This document shows positions 1 through 5,136 of a DNA stretch of 5,189 nt, piece after piece. The stretch is from Pseudonocardia sp. (GTDB lineage Bacteria; Actinomycetota; Actinomycetes; Mycobacteriales; Pseudonocardiaceae): positions 1 through 5,189 of the forward strand of contig JAKDLE010000271.1 of the NCBI GenBank assembly GCA_030453005.1, in the 5' to 3' direction. Below the pieces are notes generated by a model that worked only from the letters and a program-made list of their open reading frames with translations, made no database searches and had not been told where the DNA came from. Position 1 is the first letter of the stretch. Each line of letters starts with the position of its first letter. The translations under genes were made by a program, and so were the position numbers.

Positions 1-925
1 GGTCGCCACCACCGCGCACGTCGACCTCGCCGATCCGGTCGACCGCCACCTCCTCGACACCCAACGTCCGCAGCGCCGCCGCCACCACGACGGGGACCGG
101 CCGCAGGCAACCGTCGAGCACCTTGACGGCGAGCGCCCGGCCGTCCGGCAGCGCCGCGGCGTACACCCCCTCCGCGCCGTCCTTGCCGACGAGGCCGGGG
201 ACCGCGGCCATCAGCACACTGGCCGTGCGCCCGGGCCCGGCCACCCACTCCGGGTGCGCCGCCATCGCCGCCGCCACGCGCTGCTCGGGTGAACCGGGCT
301 CCGCCGCGGCGAGCCGGGCGAACGCACGCGCGAGCCCCCGCAGCGTGCAGGAGAACAGCGGTGCACCGCAGCCGTCGACGGTGACGTGGGCCGGGTCGCC
401 GTCGCCGGTCAGGTCCGCGACGGTGGCACGGACGCCCTGTTGGAGCGGGTGCGCGAGGTCGAGGTAGCCGTCGACCTCCCAGTCCGCGGCGACGCAGGTG
501 GCGATCATGGCGGCGTGCTGGCCCGAGCAGTTCTGGGCGAGCGACGAGGGCCGGTGGCCCTCGGCCCGCCATGTTGCCCCGACATCCTCGCCGAGCGGGA
601 TCGCCGGGGTGTTGGCCAGGTCGTCCTCGCCGCGTCCGACGGCGGCGAGGATGCGGCGCACGCCGTCGAGGTGCCGCGGCTCGCCCGAGTGGCTGCCGCA
701 GGCCAGTGCGAGCAGCTCACCGTCGAGGTCGAGCCCGGCGCGGAGCATCGCCACCGCCTGCAGCGGCTTGAGTGACGAGCGGGCGAGGAACACGACGTCG
801 GGGTCGCCGCGGCGGTGCACGACCGCGCCGTCGGCGTCGAGCACCACGAGATGTCCGAGGTGCACCGACTCCACCAGGTCGCCGCGCACCACATGAGCCA
901 GGGCCTGTGCCCGATCGTCGATCAC
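1..925 (-). CDS. L-asparaginase, Asparaginase_II family (3' end cut by window edge)
   Basis: This gene reads leftward from a GTG at 925 and stays open to the edge, giving 308 residues with no stop. The family usually runs a little over 300 residues, so only the C-terminal end is missing. It hydrolyses L-asparagine to aspartate and ammonia, probably in the cytoplasm, since no signal peptide is visible. Family blocks appear in order: ARSSLKPLQ (48-56), GSHSGEPRH (77-85), NCSGQHAAM (132-140), DGCGAPLF (184-191) and GKDGAEGVY (247-255). S50xxK53 fits the catalytic Ser-Lys pair known from the Rhizobium etli enzyme, and C133 and C186 fit its metal-binding cysteines. Residue 136 is Gln where the family normally has Lys (GKH). 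The GTG at 925 is the only usual start after the in-frame stop at 961-959. No Shine-Dalgarno is seen, but a -10-like box lies 8 nt upstream, which suits a leaderless message. Family assignment is secure; specificity for asparagine is inferred. Confidence 0.93.
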   Translation of the reverse strand, partial: MIDDRAQALAHVVRGDLVESVHLGHLVVLDADGAVVHRRGDPDVVFLARSSLKPLQAVAMLRAGLDLDGELLALACGSHSGEPRHLDGVRRILAAVGRGEDDLANTPAIPLGEDVGATWRAEGHRPSSLAQNCSGQHAAMIATCVAADWEVDGYLDLAHPLQQGVRATVADLTGDGDPAHVTVDGCGAPLFSCTLRGLARAFARLAAAEPGSPEQRVAAAMAAHPEWVAGPGRTASVLMAAVPGLVGKDGAEGVYAAALPDGRALAVKVLDGCLRPVPVVVAAALRTLGVEEVAVDRIGEVDVRGGGD

Positions 926-933
926 GGGCCGCG

Positions 934-939
934 ACGCTA
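934..939 (-). promoter_or_regulatory. Putative -10 box (TAGCGT) of the asparaginase gene
   Basis: TAGCGT on the minus strand fits the actinobacterial TANNNT -10 consensus and ends 8 nt before the GTG start at 925. That would put the transcription start at or next to the start codon, meaning a leaderless mRNA. No convincing -35 element is visible at the right distance. The call rests on the short motif, its spacing and the lack of a Shine-Dalgarno. Confidence 0.45.
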
Positions 940-1009
940 CGGGGCGGACCCCGACACCTCATCTCGGGACGAGTTCTCCGATACGGCCACGGGGACCGAG
1001 GCGCCTCCG

Positions 1010-1015
1010 TACCGT
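1010..1015 (+). promoter_or_regulatory. Putative -10 box (TACCGT) of the T7SS cassette
   Basis: TACCGT fits TANNNT and ends 8 nt before the ATG at 1024, which has no Shine-Dalgarno in front of it. The arrangement implies a leaderless transcript for the three-gene cassette. It mirrors the divergent asparaginase promoter in the same 98-bp gap. No clear -35 element is seen. Confidence 0.45.
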
Positions 1016-1023
1016 CCGCAGAC

Positions 1024-1368
1024 ATGGACGGACGACAGTGGCTGGACTCCTACCAGCAGGAACTGCAGGACATTCGGGGCCGCGCACTCCGCGCCCAGGC
1101 CGAGCTCGCCGGCGTGGAGGCCACGACGTCGAGCGCCGACGGATCGGTGACGGTCACCGTCGCCCCCGGCGGCGCGCTCCGCCGGGTGGTGTTCTCCGAG
1201 CAGAGTCAGGCCCTCTCCCGCACCCGGCTCGCGGCCCTCGTGGTGGAGGCCGTGGCCCGCGCCCACGCCGACGCGGCCGCCCGCGCCACCGCCGCGCTCG
1301 CCCCCCTGATCGGCGAGCGCAGCGAGGCCATGCGGACACTCCGCGCACACCTGCCGGTGACGCCGTGA
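1024..1368 (+). CDS. YbaB/EbfC-family-like protein, first gene of T7SS-type cassette
   Basis: A 114-residue protein with the layout of the YbaB/EbfC family. It has an N-terminal helix (about 1-30), a short beta region with alternating polar and aliphatic residues (about 31-58, including SVTVTVAPGG and LRRVVFS), and a C-terminal Ala/Arg-rich helix (about 66-108). YbaB proteins are small dimeric nucleoid-associated DNA binders. In actinobacteria, divergent copies commonly sit beside type VII secretion substrates, where their job is not settled. The ATG at 1024 is chosen because the YbaB-like part begins there and a -10-like box sits 8 nt upstream. Longer in-frame extensions would run into the promoter region. 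The stop overlaps the next start by 4 bp (GTGA, 1365-1368), so the genes are probably translationally coupled. The family call is from fold pattern and context; a DNA-binding or chaperone role is inference. Confidence 0.8.
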   Translation: MDGRQWLDSYQQELQDIRGRALRAQAELAGVEATTSSADGSVTVTVAPGGALRRVVFSEQSQALSRTRLAALVVEAVARAHADAAARATAALAPLIGERSEAMRTLRAHLPVTP

Positions 1369-1706
1369 ACGGCTTCCGGTTCCGGGGCCTGGATCCCCAC
1401 ATCCGGGACGTCGACGACCAGGTCATCGCCCCGATGCGTCGGGTCGCGGCGGCGGGCACGCCGCTGGACCACCTCGCCTACGGGCTCGTCGGGCAGGCCT
1501 TCGCCGTCACGGTCACGGTGGCGGCCGACGGTGCGTCGCGGGCGGTGCGCGGGCTGTGCGACGAGGCGGTCGACGTCCGCGCGAGCCTCGTCGCCGCGCA
1601 GGAGACCTACCGTCGGGCCGAGCGCGACAACGCCGCCCTGATCGCCGGGACACCCCTCACCGGGACACCGCTCACCGGGACACCGCTCACCGGGACATCG
1701 CGATGA
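1365..1706 (+). CDS. EspC-type type VII secretion target protein
   Basis: A 113-residue protein resembling the EspC-like family of ESX-secreted proteins (Pfam T7SS_ESX_EspC). The start is a GTG overlapping the previous stop. Two helices are separated by a glycine-containing turn with the GxxGxxF pattern (residues 40-46), where WXG100 proteins would carry WXG. Near the end of the second helix is Y82-R-R-A-E86, matching the YxxxD/E signal that directs mycobacterial substrates to the ESX machinery. The last 18 or so residues are a low-complexity GTPLT repeat tail made by a 15-bp tandem repeat. Such proteins usually pair with a WXG or PE/PPE-like partner, and the next gene, overlapping by 4 bp, encodes one. 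Heterodimer formation and secretion are inferred from family and context. The repeat tail lies after the secretion motif, where variable extensions should be tolerated. Confidence 0.8.
   Translation: MNGFRFRGLDPHIRDVDDQVIAPMRRVAAAGTPLDHLAYGLVGQAFAVTVTVAADGASRAVRGLCDEAVDVRASLVAAQETYRRAERDNAALIAGTPLTGTPLTGTPLTGTSR
1644..1703 (+). repeat. 15-bp tandem repeat, about four units, at a gene junction
   Basis: Four consecutive 15-bp units start at 1644, 1659, 1674 and 1689. Units two and three are identical (ACCGGGACACCGCTC). Unit one differs at two bases, and unit four diverges after GGGACA. The period is a multiple of three, so the units encode repeated GTPLT in the EspC-like protein and copy-number change keeps its frame. 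Each unit carries a GGGA core resembling a Shine-Dalgarno. In the last unit this core (1692-1695) lies 7 nt before the ATG of the following gene. Confidence 0.93.
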
Positions 1707-2635
1707 CCGCGCCCTCCCCGTCCACCGACTCGCTGGTCGCCGAGCCGAACGGCGACGTCCGCGCTCTGGAAGGCGCGGGTGCCGCGTCCAGCTGGGACGA
1801 CCTGAACAGCGCGTGGGCCTCCCCCCACCCCGACATGCTGCAGATCGCCTTCGCCACGGCGGGAGCGGGCCTCGACTCGCTCGATGCGGTGATGGATCCC
1901 GTCGGCGCGCTCGGCACCGCCGGGATCGGCTGGTTGATCGAGCACGTGGCGTTCCTGCGGGAGCCCCTCGACGCCCTCGCGGGCGATCCCGCCCAGATCA
2001 CCGCGCAGGCGCAGACCTGGCACAACGTCGCGACCGAGCTCGCGGCCGTCGCCGGGCGCTACCGCGGCGCGGCCGCCTCGGCGGCCGCCGACTGGGAGGG
2101 GGCGGGCAGCGACGCCTACACCGCCGCGGTCGCCGACTACACCGCGCGGCTGGACGACGCCGCCGGAAGGGCCGAGCGTCTGTCGTCGGTGATCCTGCTG
2201 AGCGGGGCGGGCGTCGGCACGGTCCGGTCGCTGATCCGGGACTGGATCGCCGACCTGGTCTGGGAGTTCGTGTGCGCGGTCGTCGTGCTGGGCCTCGCGG
2301 CGTTCGTGACGTTCGGCGGGTCGCTCGCGGCGGGCACCGTCGGGATGATCGTGCGCGCGATCGACCTGGCGAACGACATCGCGCGACGCATCTCCGAGCT
2401 GCTGGACACGCTGTCGGACGCCGGGCAGACCGTCAAGCAGCTGGTCGACGCCATGCGCGACACGGTGGCGCAGGCGCGCGCCGCGGCACCAGGGCTGCGG
2501 GCGTCGGCGCAGGACCTGCGGGCGGCCGCCGAGAGCGTCCGCGCCGACAAGATCATCGAGACCGGCAAGCAGATCACCGGCGCCGGGCAGAGCAGGCTCG
2601 GCTGGGACGACCCACCCGGCGCACCCGCGGGCTGA
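1703..2635 (+). CDS. WXG100-like protein with membrane segment and helical tail
   Basis: A 310-residue protein. Residues 1-90 are an N-terminal region including a small hydrophobic stretch (about 65-83). Residues about 95-165 form a WXG100-like helical hairpin with W131-E-G133 at the turn, followed by SDAY and a second helix. Residues about 184-220 are strongly hydrophobic and give one long or two short membrane segments. Residues about 220-290 are an amphipathic, coiled-coil-like helix (RRISELLDTLSDAGQTVKQL and on), ending in a short Gly/Pro tail. The fused membrane anchor makes it unlike a plain 100-residue secreted WXG100 protein. It is also too short after the WXG part to carry a typical polymorphic toxin domain, and I see no exact YxxxD/E motif after the WXG. 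The ATG at 1703 overlaps the previous stop (ATGA) and has GGGA 7 nt upstream. A role as membrane-bound partner of the EspC-like protein is inference. Confidence 0.85.
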   Translation: MTAPSPSTDSLVAEPNGDVRALEGAGAASSWDDLNSAWASPHPDMLQIAFATAGAGLDSLDAVMDPVGALGTAGIGWLIEHVAFLREPLDALAGDPAQITAQAQTWHNVATELAAVAGRYRGAAASAAADWEGAGSDAYTAAVADYTARLDDAAGRAERLSSVILLSGAGVGTVRSLIRDWIADLVWEFVCAVVVLGLAAFVTFGGSLAAGTVGMIVRAIDLANDIARRISELLDTLSDAGQTVKQLVDAMRDTVAQARAAAPGLRASAQDLRAAAESVRADKIIETGKQITGAGQSRLGWDDPPGAPAG

Positions 2636-2642
2636 GGTCCGG

Positions 2643-3026
2643 TCAGCGGTCCGCCGCCAGCAGCGGGACGTCGTAGTTCCGGATCAGCCGGTCCGAGGTG
2701 ACGAGCGTCAGGCCCTCGGCGCGGGCCTGCGCGATCAGCATGCGGTCGAACGGGTCGCGGTGGTGCAGCGGGAGCCGCCCCGCGGCGAGCCCGTGGCGCA
2801 CAGTCAGCGGAAGCTCAGTGAATCCGTTAGTCGACAGCTGGGCCACCAGGTCCTCAGGTGCCGCCAGCTTCCCGGTCCCCTGCTTGATCGAGATCTCGAC
2901 GGCACTGACAGCCGACACCGACACTTCGGACGCGGGGCTGGCGATCTCGGCCCGGGCGATCGGACCGAGAAACGGAAGCTCGAACAGCCACCACAGCAGG
3001 GCCTGGGTGTCGAGCAGCAGGCGCAT
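2643..3026 (-). CDS. vapC: PIN-domain ribonuclease toxin, VapC family
   Basis: A 127-residue PIN-domain protein, full length for the family. It opens with MRLLLDTQALLWW, close to the usual MRLLLDTHALLWW of Sll0205-like PIN toxins. The acidic metal-binding residues are in place: D6, E44 (in SAVEISIKQ), D91 or D94 within HHRDPFDRM, and D112 in LVTSD. Such toxins cleave RNA, often tRNA or rRNA, and are held inactive by the antitoxin made from the gene just upstream. The ATG at 3026-3024 overlaps the antitoxin stop by one base (TGATG), so translation is coupled. The gene ends 7 bp from the end of the convergent WXG gene. All catalytic acids are present, so the toxin looks intact. The RNA target cannot be read from the sequence. 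Confidence 0.93.
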   Translation of the reverse strand: MRLLLDTQALLWWLFELPFLGPIARAEIASPASEVSVSAVSAVEISIKQGTGKLAAPEDLVAQLSTNGFTELPLTVRHGLAAGRLPLHHRDPFDRMLIAQARAEGLTLVTSDRLIRNYDVPLLAADR

Positions 3027-3316
3027 CAGCGGCCTTCCTCCGACCGAGGCTCATCCTCCTCCGGCGGGAAGATCGGGTTGTTCTCGATCTCGTCGAGCCA
3101 CTCCTCGTACCAGGGGCCGCTCTTGAAGTCGTCGGCGATCCAGCCCTTCCCCTTCCAGGCCCCCGGCACCCGCGGCGCGCGCTCGCGCTGGGTGGGCACG
3201 AGCCGGGCGACCGGGCGGCCGTTGCGGGCGATCACGATCTCCTCGCCCGCCTCGACCCGCTCCAGCAGCTTGGACAGATGGGTCTTCGCCTCGTAGACGT
3301 TCACCTGCTCGGTCAT
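3026..3316 (-). CDS. Phd/YefM-family antitoxin partner of the PIN toxin
   Basis: A 96-residue protein with the Phd/YefM antitoxin fold in its first half. The hallmark pattern is NVYEAKTHLSKLLERVEAGE (6-25), followed by EIVIARNGRPVARLVP (26-41), the region that dimerises and binds operator DNA. Residues 54-78 (WKGKGWIADDF to WLDE) are the likely toxin-neutralising part, and the tail (79-96) is acidic and probably disordered. It would bind and block the PIN toxin and repress its own promoter. Although often called VapB in pairs with VapC, by sequence it is Phd-like. The ATG at 3316 has AGG directly adjacent and a -10-like box ending 6 nt upstream, suggesting a leaderless message. A 10-bp tandem repeat just upstream is a plausible operator. 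Confidence 0.92.
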   Translation of the reverse strand: MTEQVNVYEAKTHLSKLLERVEAGEEIVIARNGRPVARLVPTQRERAPRVPGAWKGKGWIADDFKSGPWYEEWLDEIENNPIFPPEEDEPRSEEGR

Positions 3317-3322
3317 CCTGCT

Positions 3323-3328
3323 AGCGTA
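3323..3328 (-). promoter_or_regulatory. Putative -10 box (TACGCT) of the toxin-antitoxin operon
   Basis: TACGCT on the minus strand matches TANNNT and ends 6 nt before the antitoxin ATG at 3316. Transcription would start at or near the start codon. The AGG at 3319-3317 lies too close to the ATG to act as a normal Shine-Dalgarno, which agrees with leaderless expression. The -35 region is not recognisable. Confidence 0.5.
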
Positions 3329-3347
3329 TCTGGTCAGATCTGGTCAG
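3328..3347 (-). repeat. Perfect 10-bp tandem direct repeat, candidate antitoxin operator
   Basis: On the minus strand CTGACCAGAT occurs twice in a row with no gap (3347-3338 and 3337-3328), and the junction contains the palindrome CAGATCTG (3335-3342). The repeat touches the putative -10 box and lies in its -10/-35 spacer. That is where Phd/YefM-type antitoxins, alone or with their toxin, repress their own promoters. Binding is inferred from position and repeat structure. Confidence 0.6.
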
Positions 3348-3391
3348 GTCCCGGAATTCGAAGGTCCGCACCGAAGGGCAGGATGGCGGTC

Positions 3392-3829
3392 ATGGCACAG
3401 GTGACGGCGACGGCCGAACGCATGATCGATGCTCCCCCGGCGCAGGTGGCGGCGGCGCTCGCGGACTACGAGACGACGCGTCCGCGCATCCTCACCGAGC
3501 ACTTCTCCGACTACCGGGTCGAGTCCGGCGGACCCGGCGCGGGCAGCCGGGTGCACTGGAAGCTCGCCGCGACGAAGAAGCGGGTCCGCGACCAGCTCGT
3601 CGAGGTCGCGACACCCGCCGAGGGCACCGTTGTGGAGCGCGACGTCAACTCCAGCATGGTCACGACCTGGACGGTCACCCCCGCGGGCGCAGGCAGCACC
3701 GTGCACGTGACGTCGACGTGGAACGGGGCGAGCGGGATCGGCGGCTTCTTCGAGCGCACGTTCGCGCCGAAGGGTCTGCGTCGCATCTACGACGGTGTGC
3801 TCGCCAACCTCGACGGCGCCGTGCGCTGA
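3392..3829 (+). CDS. SRPBCC (START-like / polyketide cyclase-type) family protein
   Basis: A 145-residue protein of the SRPBCC superfamily, whose helix-grip fold encloses a hydrophobic ligand pocket. It begins with a beta strand and the typical MIDAPPAQVAAALAD helix (11-25). TRPRILTEHFSDYRV (29-43) follows, then alternating strands, among them SRVHWKL (52-58) and STVHVTSTW (102-110). A long C-terminal helix (about 124-143, KGLRRIYDGVLANL) closes the pocket. This subgroup is widespread in actinobacteria without a defined ligand, so no reaction is assigned. The start at 3392 has AGGA 8 nt upstream. An in-frame ATG at 3383, with GAAGGG 4 nt upstream, would add three residues. The gene is divergent from the toxin-antitoxin operon across 75 bp. 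No signal peptide or membrane segment is seen. Confidence 0.85.
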   Translation: MAQVTATAERMIDAPPAQVAAALADYETTRPRILTEHFSDYRVESGGPGAGSRVHWKLAATKKRVRDQLVEVATPAEGTVVERDVNSSMVTTWTVTPAGAGSTVHVTSTWNGASGIGGFFERTFAPKGLRRIYDGVLANLDGAVR

Positions 3830-3942
3830 TCGCCGCTGGGTCTGGCGCGGACGGCGCAGGCCCGCGAGCATGAGGGTCGGCCGGGCGCCCGCCTCGGTGA
3901 GAGGAGCCACCCATCAGCTCGGGAGTAGAGGGCGGCGGGATC
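3830..3942 (+). other. Intergenic gap with 10-bp palindrome and a strong, oddly placed Shine-Dalgarno
   Basis: This 113-bp gap separates the SRPBCC gene from the kinase. It holds a perfect palindrome CGGGCGCCCG (3882-3891) without a following T-tract, so it is not a clear terminator. A strong purine-rich Shine-Dalgarno-like run GAGAGGAG (3899-3906) follows. The latter is 37 to 44 nt before the annotated GTG of the kinase but only 6 nt before an in-frame ATC at 3913. No promoter is recognised with confidence. Confidence 0.5.
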
Positions 3943-4896
3943 GTGGCCGTCGCGGGTGAGGCGCTCGTCGACCTCGTGCCTGCCCCCGTAGGCGGCTATC
4001 TCGAGATCGCGCCCGGCGGCAGCCCGGCCAACGTGGCCGTGGGACTCGCGCGGCTCGGCGTCGCGACCCGGCTGCTCGCCCGGATCTCCGACGACCCCCT
4101 CGGCCGCCGCGTCCGCACCCACCTGGAGCACAACGGTGTCGAGCTCGACCACGCGGTCACCGCGGCTGAGCAGACGTCGATGGCCCTCGTCACCGTCGCG
4201 CTGGACGGCGTGCCCAGCTACGACTTCCGGGTGGCGGGCACGGCCGACTGGCAGTGGAGCGCCGCCGAGCTGCGCGGCGCGCTGGACGACGGGCCCGTGG
4301 GGCCGGTGGTGGCACTGCACTCGGGCTCGCTCGCGCTGACTACGCCCCCCGGCGCCGCCGAGCTGCGGGCGTTGATGACACGCGCGGCGGCCACCGCCAC
4401 GGTCAGCTACGACCCCAACTGCCGCCCGCTGCTGATGGGTCGGCCCGCCGACGTGCTCGCCGGAGTGCACGAGCTGCTCGCGGTGGCCGACGTGGTCAAG
4501 GTCAGCGCCGAGGACCTCGCGTGGCTCTGCCCCGACGCCGGGGTCGACGCCGTACTGGAGGACTGGCTCGACCGCGGTCCGGCCCTCGTGACGATCACGC
4601 TGGGTCCCGGCGGTGTCCTCGCCGGTACCGCGGACGGCGTGCGGACCCGTCGACCCGCTGTGCCGGTCACCGTGGCCGACACCGTCGGCGCGGGTGACAC
4701 GTTCTCCGCGGCCCTGCTCGCAGGCCTGCACGATCGCGGCCTGCTCGGGGCGATGCGACGGCCTGCGTTGCGCGCGCTGGACGCGCCCGCGCTCGACGCC
4801 GTGCTCAACGAGGCCGCCCGGGCCGCCGCCATCACCTGCTCACGCCGCGGCGCCGACCCGCCCACCGCAACCGAGCTGCACGCCGAGTTGTTCTGA
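3943..4896 (+). CDS. PfkB-family carbohydrate kinase, fructokinase-like
   Basis: A 317-residue cytoplasmic sugar kinase of the ribokinase/PfkB family, transferring phosphate from ATP to a sugar hydroxyl. VAGEALVDLVP (3-13) is the typical opening strand. PGGSPANVAVGLARLG (24-39) is the sugar-binding glycine signature. SYDPNCRP (155-162) and KVSAEDLAWL (186-195) match the middle of fructokinase-like members. DTVGAGDTFSAALLAG (246-261) is the second PfkB signature, with G249-A-G-D252 forming the anion hole and catalytic base. All key residues are present and the length is usual. The best fit is fructokinase, but 2-keto-3-deoxygluconate or another ketose kinase cannot be excluded. The GTG at 3943 is the first standard start after the in-frame stop at 3898. 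It has GAGGG 10 nt upstream. A better-spaced Shine-Dalgarno faces an ATC codon 30 bp further upstream. Confidence 0.92.
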   Translation: MAVAGEALVDLVPAPVGGYLEIAPGGSPANVAVGLARLGVATRLLARISDDPLGRRVRTHLEHNGVELDHAVTAAEQTSMALVTVALDGVPSYDFRVAGTADWQWSAAELRGALDDGPVGPVVALHSGSLALTTPPGAAELRALMTRAAATATVSYDPNCRPLLMGRPADVLAGVHELLAVADVVKVSAEDLAWLCPDAGVDAVLEDWLDRGPALVTITLGPGGVLAGTADGVRTRRPAVPVTVADTVGAGDTFSAALLAGLHDRGLLGAMRRPALRALDAPALDAVLNEAARAAAITCSRRGADPPTATELHAELF

Positions 4897-5136
4897 CAAC
4901 CCGGGTGTCCCTGCGCCTGAGATCATGCACACCTCGATCGACGTTTCGGAACCCGCAGCAGGCCCCACCGCGTGGCGCACTTCCCGGACGACGATCACCC
5001 GGCGACGATCTCGGCCGGTACGGCGCGGGCAGCAGGACCCACCGCCCGGGACGGGAGCCGCCGCCGCGGTGCACATGAACGCCGTTGTGGAACCGGGAAC
5101 GGCCCCCCCGCCGCGCTGCCGGTTCCCAGCCGACGA
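4897..5136. other. Intergenic region without a supported gene
   Basis: About 240 bp after the kinase show no ORF with family resemblance. The palindrome ACCCGGGT (4899-4906) lies 2 bp after the kinase stop but has no loop or T-tract, so it is a poor terminator. An inverted repeat GGAACCGG (5089-5096) / CCGGTTCC (5119-5126), 22 nt apart, could form a hairpin near the start of the edge gene. Open frames here on both strands have mixed third-position composition and low-complexity products, so I do not call them genes. Confidence 0.6.

Noticed and set aside
386..896. Overlapping plus- and minus-strand open frames within the asparaginase gene
   Set aside because: They lie opposite or out of frame with a gene whose family motifs are unmistakable, and their products are Arg/Ser/Ala-rich without family resemblance.
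1644..1703. Tandem repeat considered as a CRISPR-like array
   Set aside because: The units are 15 bp with no spacers, lie within a coding frame and keep it. This is a coding minisatellite, not CRISPR.
1813..2676. 287-codon plus-strand frame inside the WXG gene
   Set aside because: The product is an Arg/Gly-rich frame shadow. The WXG frame has the coupled ATGA start, the membrane segment and a coherent domain layout.
3344..3910. 188-codon minus-strand frame opposite the SRPBCC gene
   Set aside because: The plus-strand product has a clear SRPBCC layout, while the antisense product is low-complexity and would run through the antitoxin operator.
3787..4731. Long (314-codon) minus-strand open frame opposite the kinase
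   Set aside because: The plus-strand frame carries both PfkB signatures and normal length. The opposite frame is a low-complexity, Arg/Gly/His-rich antisense shadow typical of GC-rich coding DNA.
4899..4906. Palindrome ACCCGGGT after the kinase as a terminator
   Set aside because: It has no loop and no T-tract, so it cannot form a normal intrinsic terminator hairpin.
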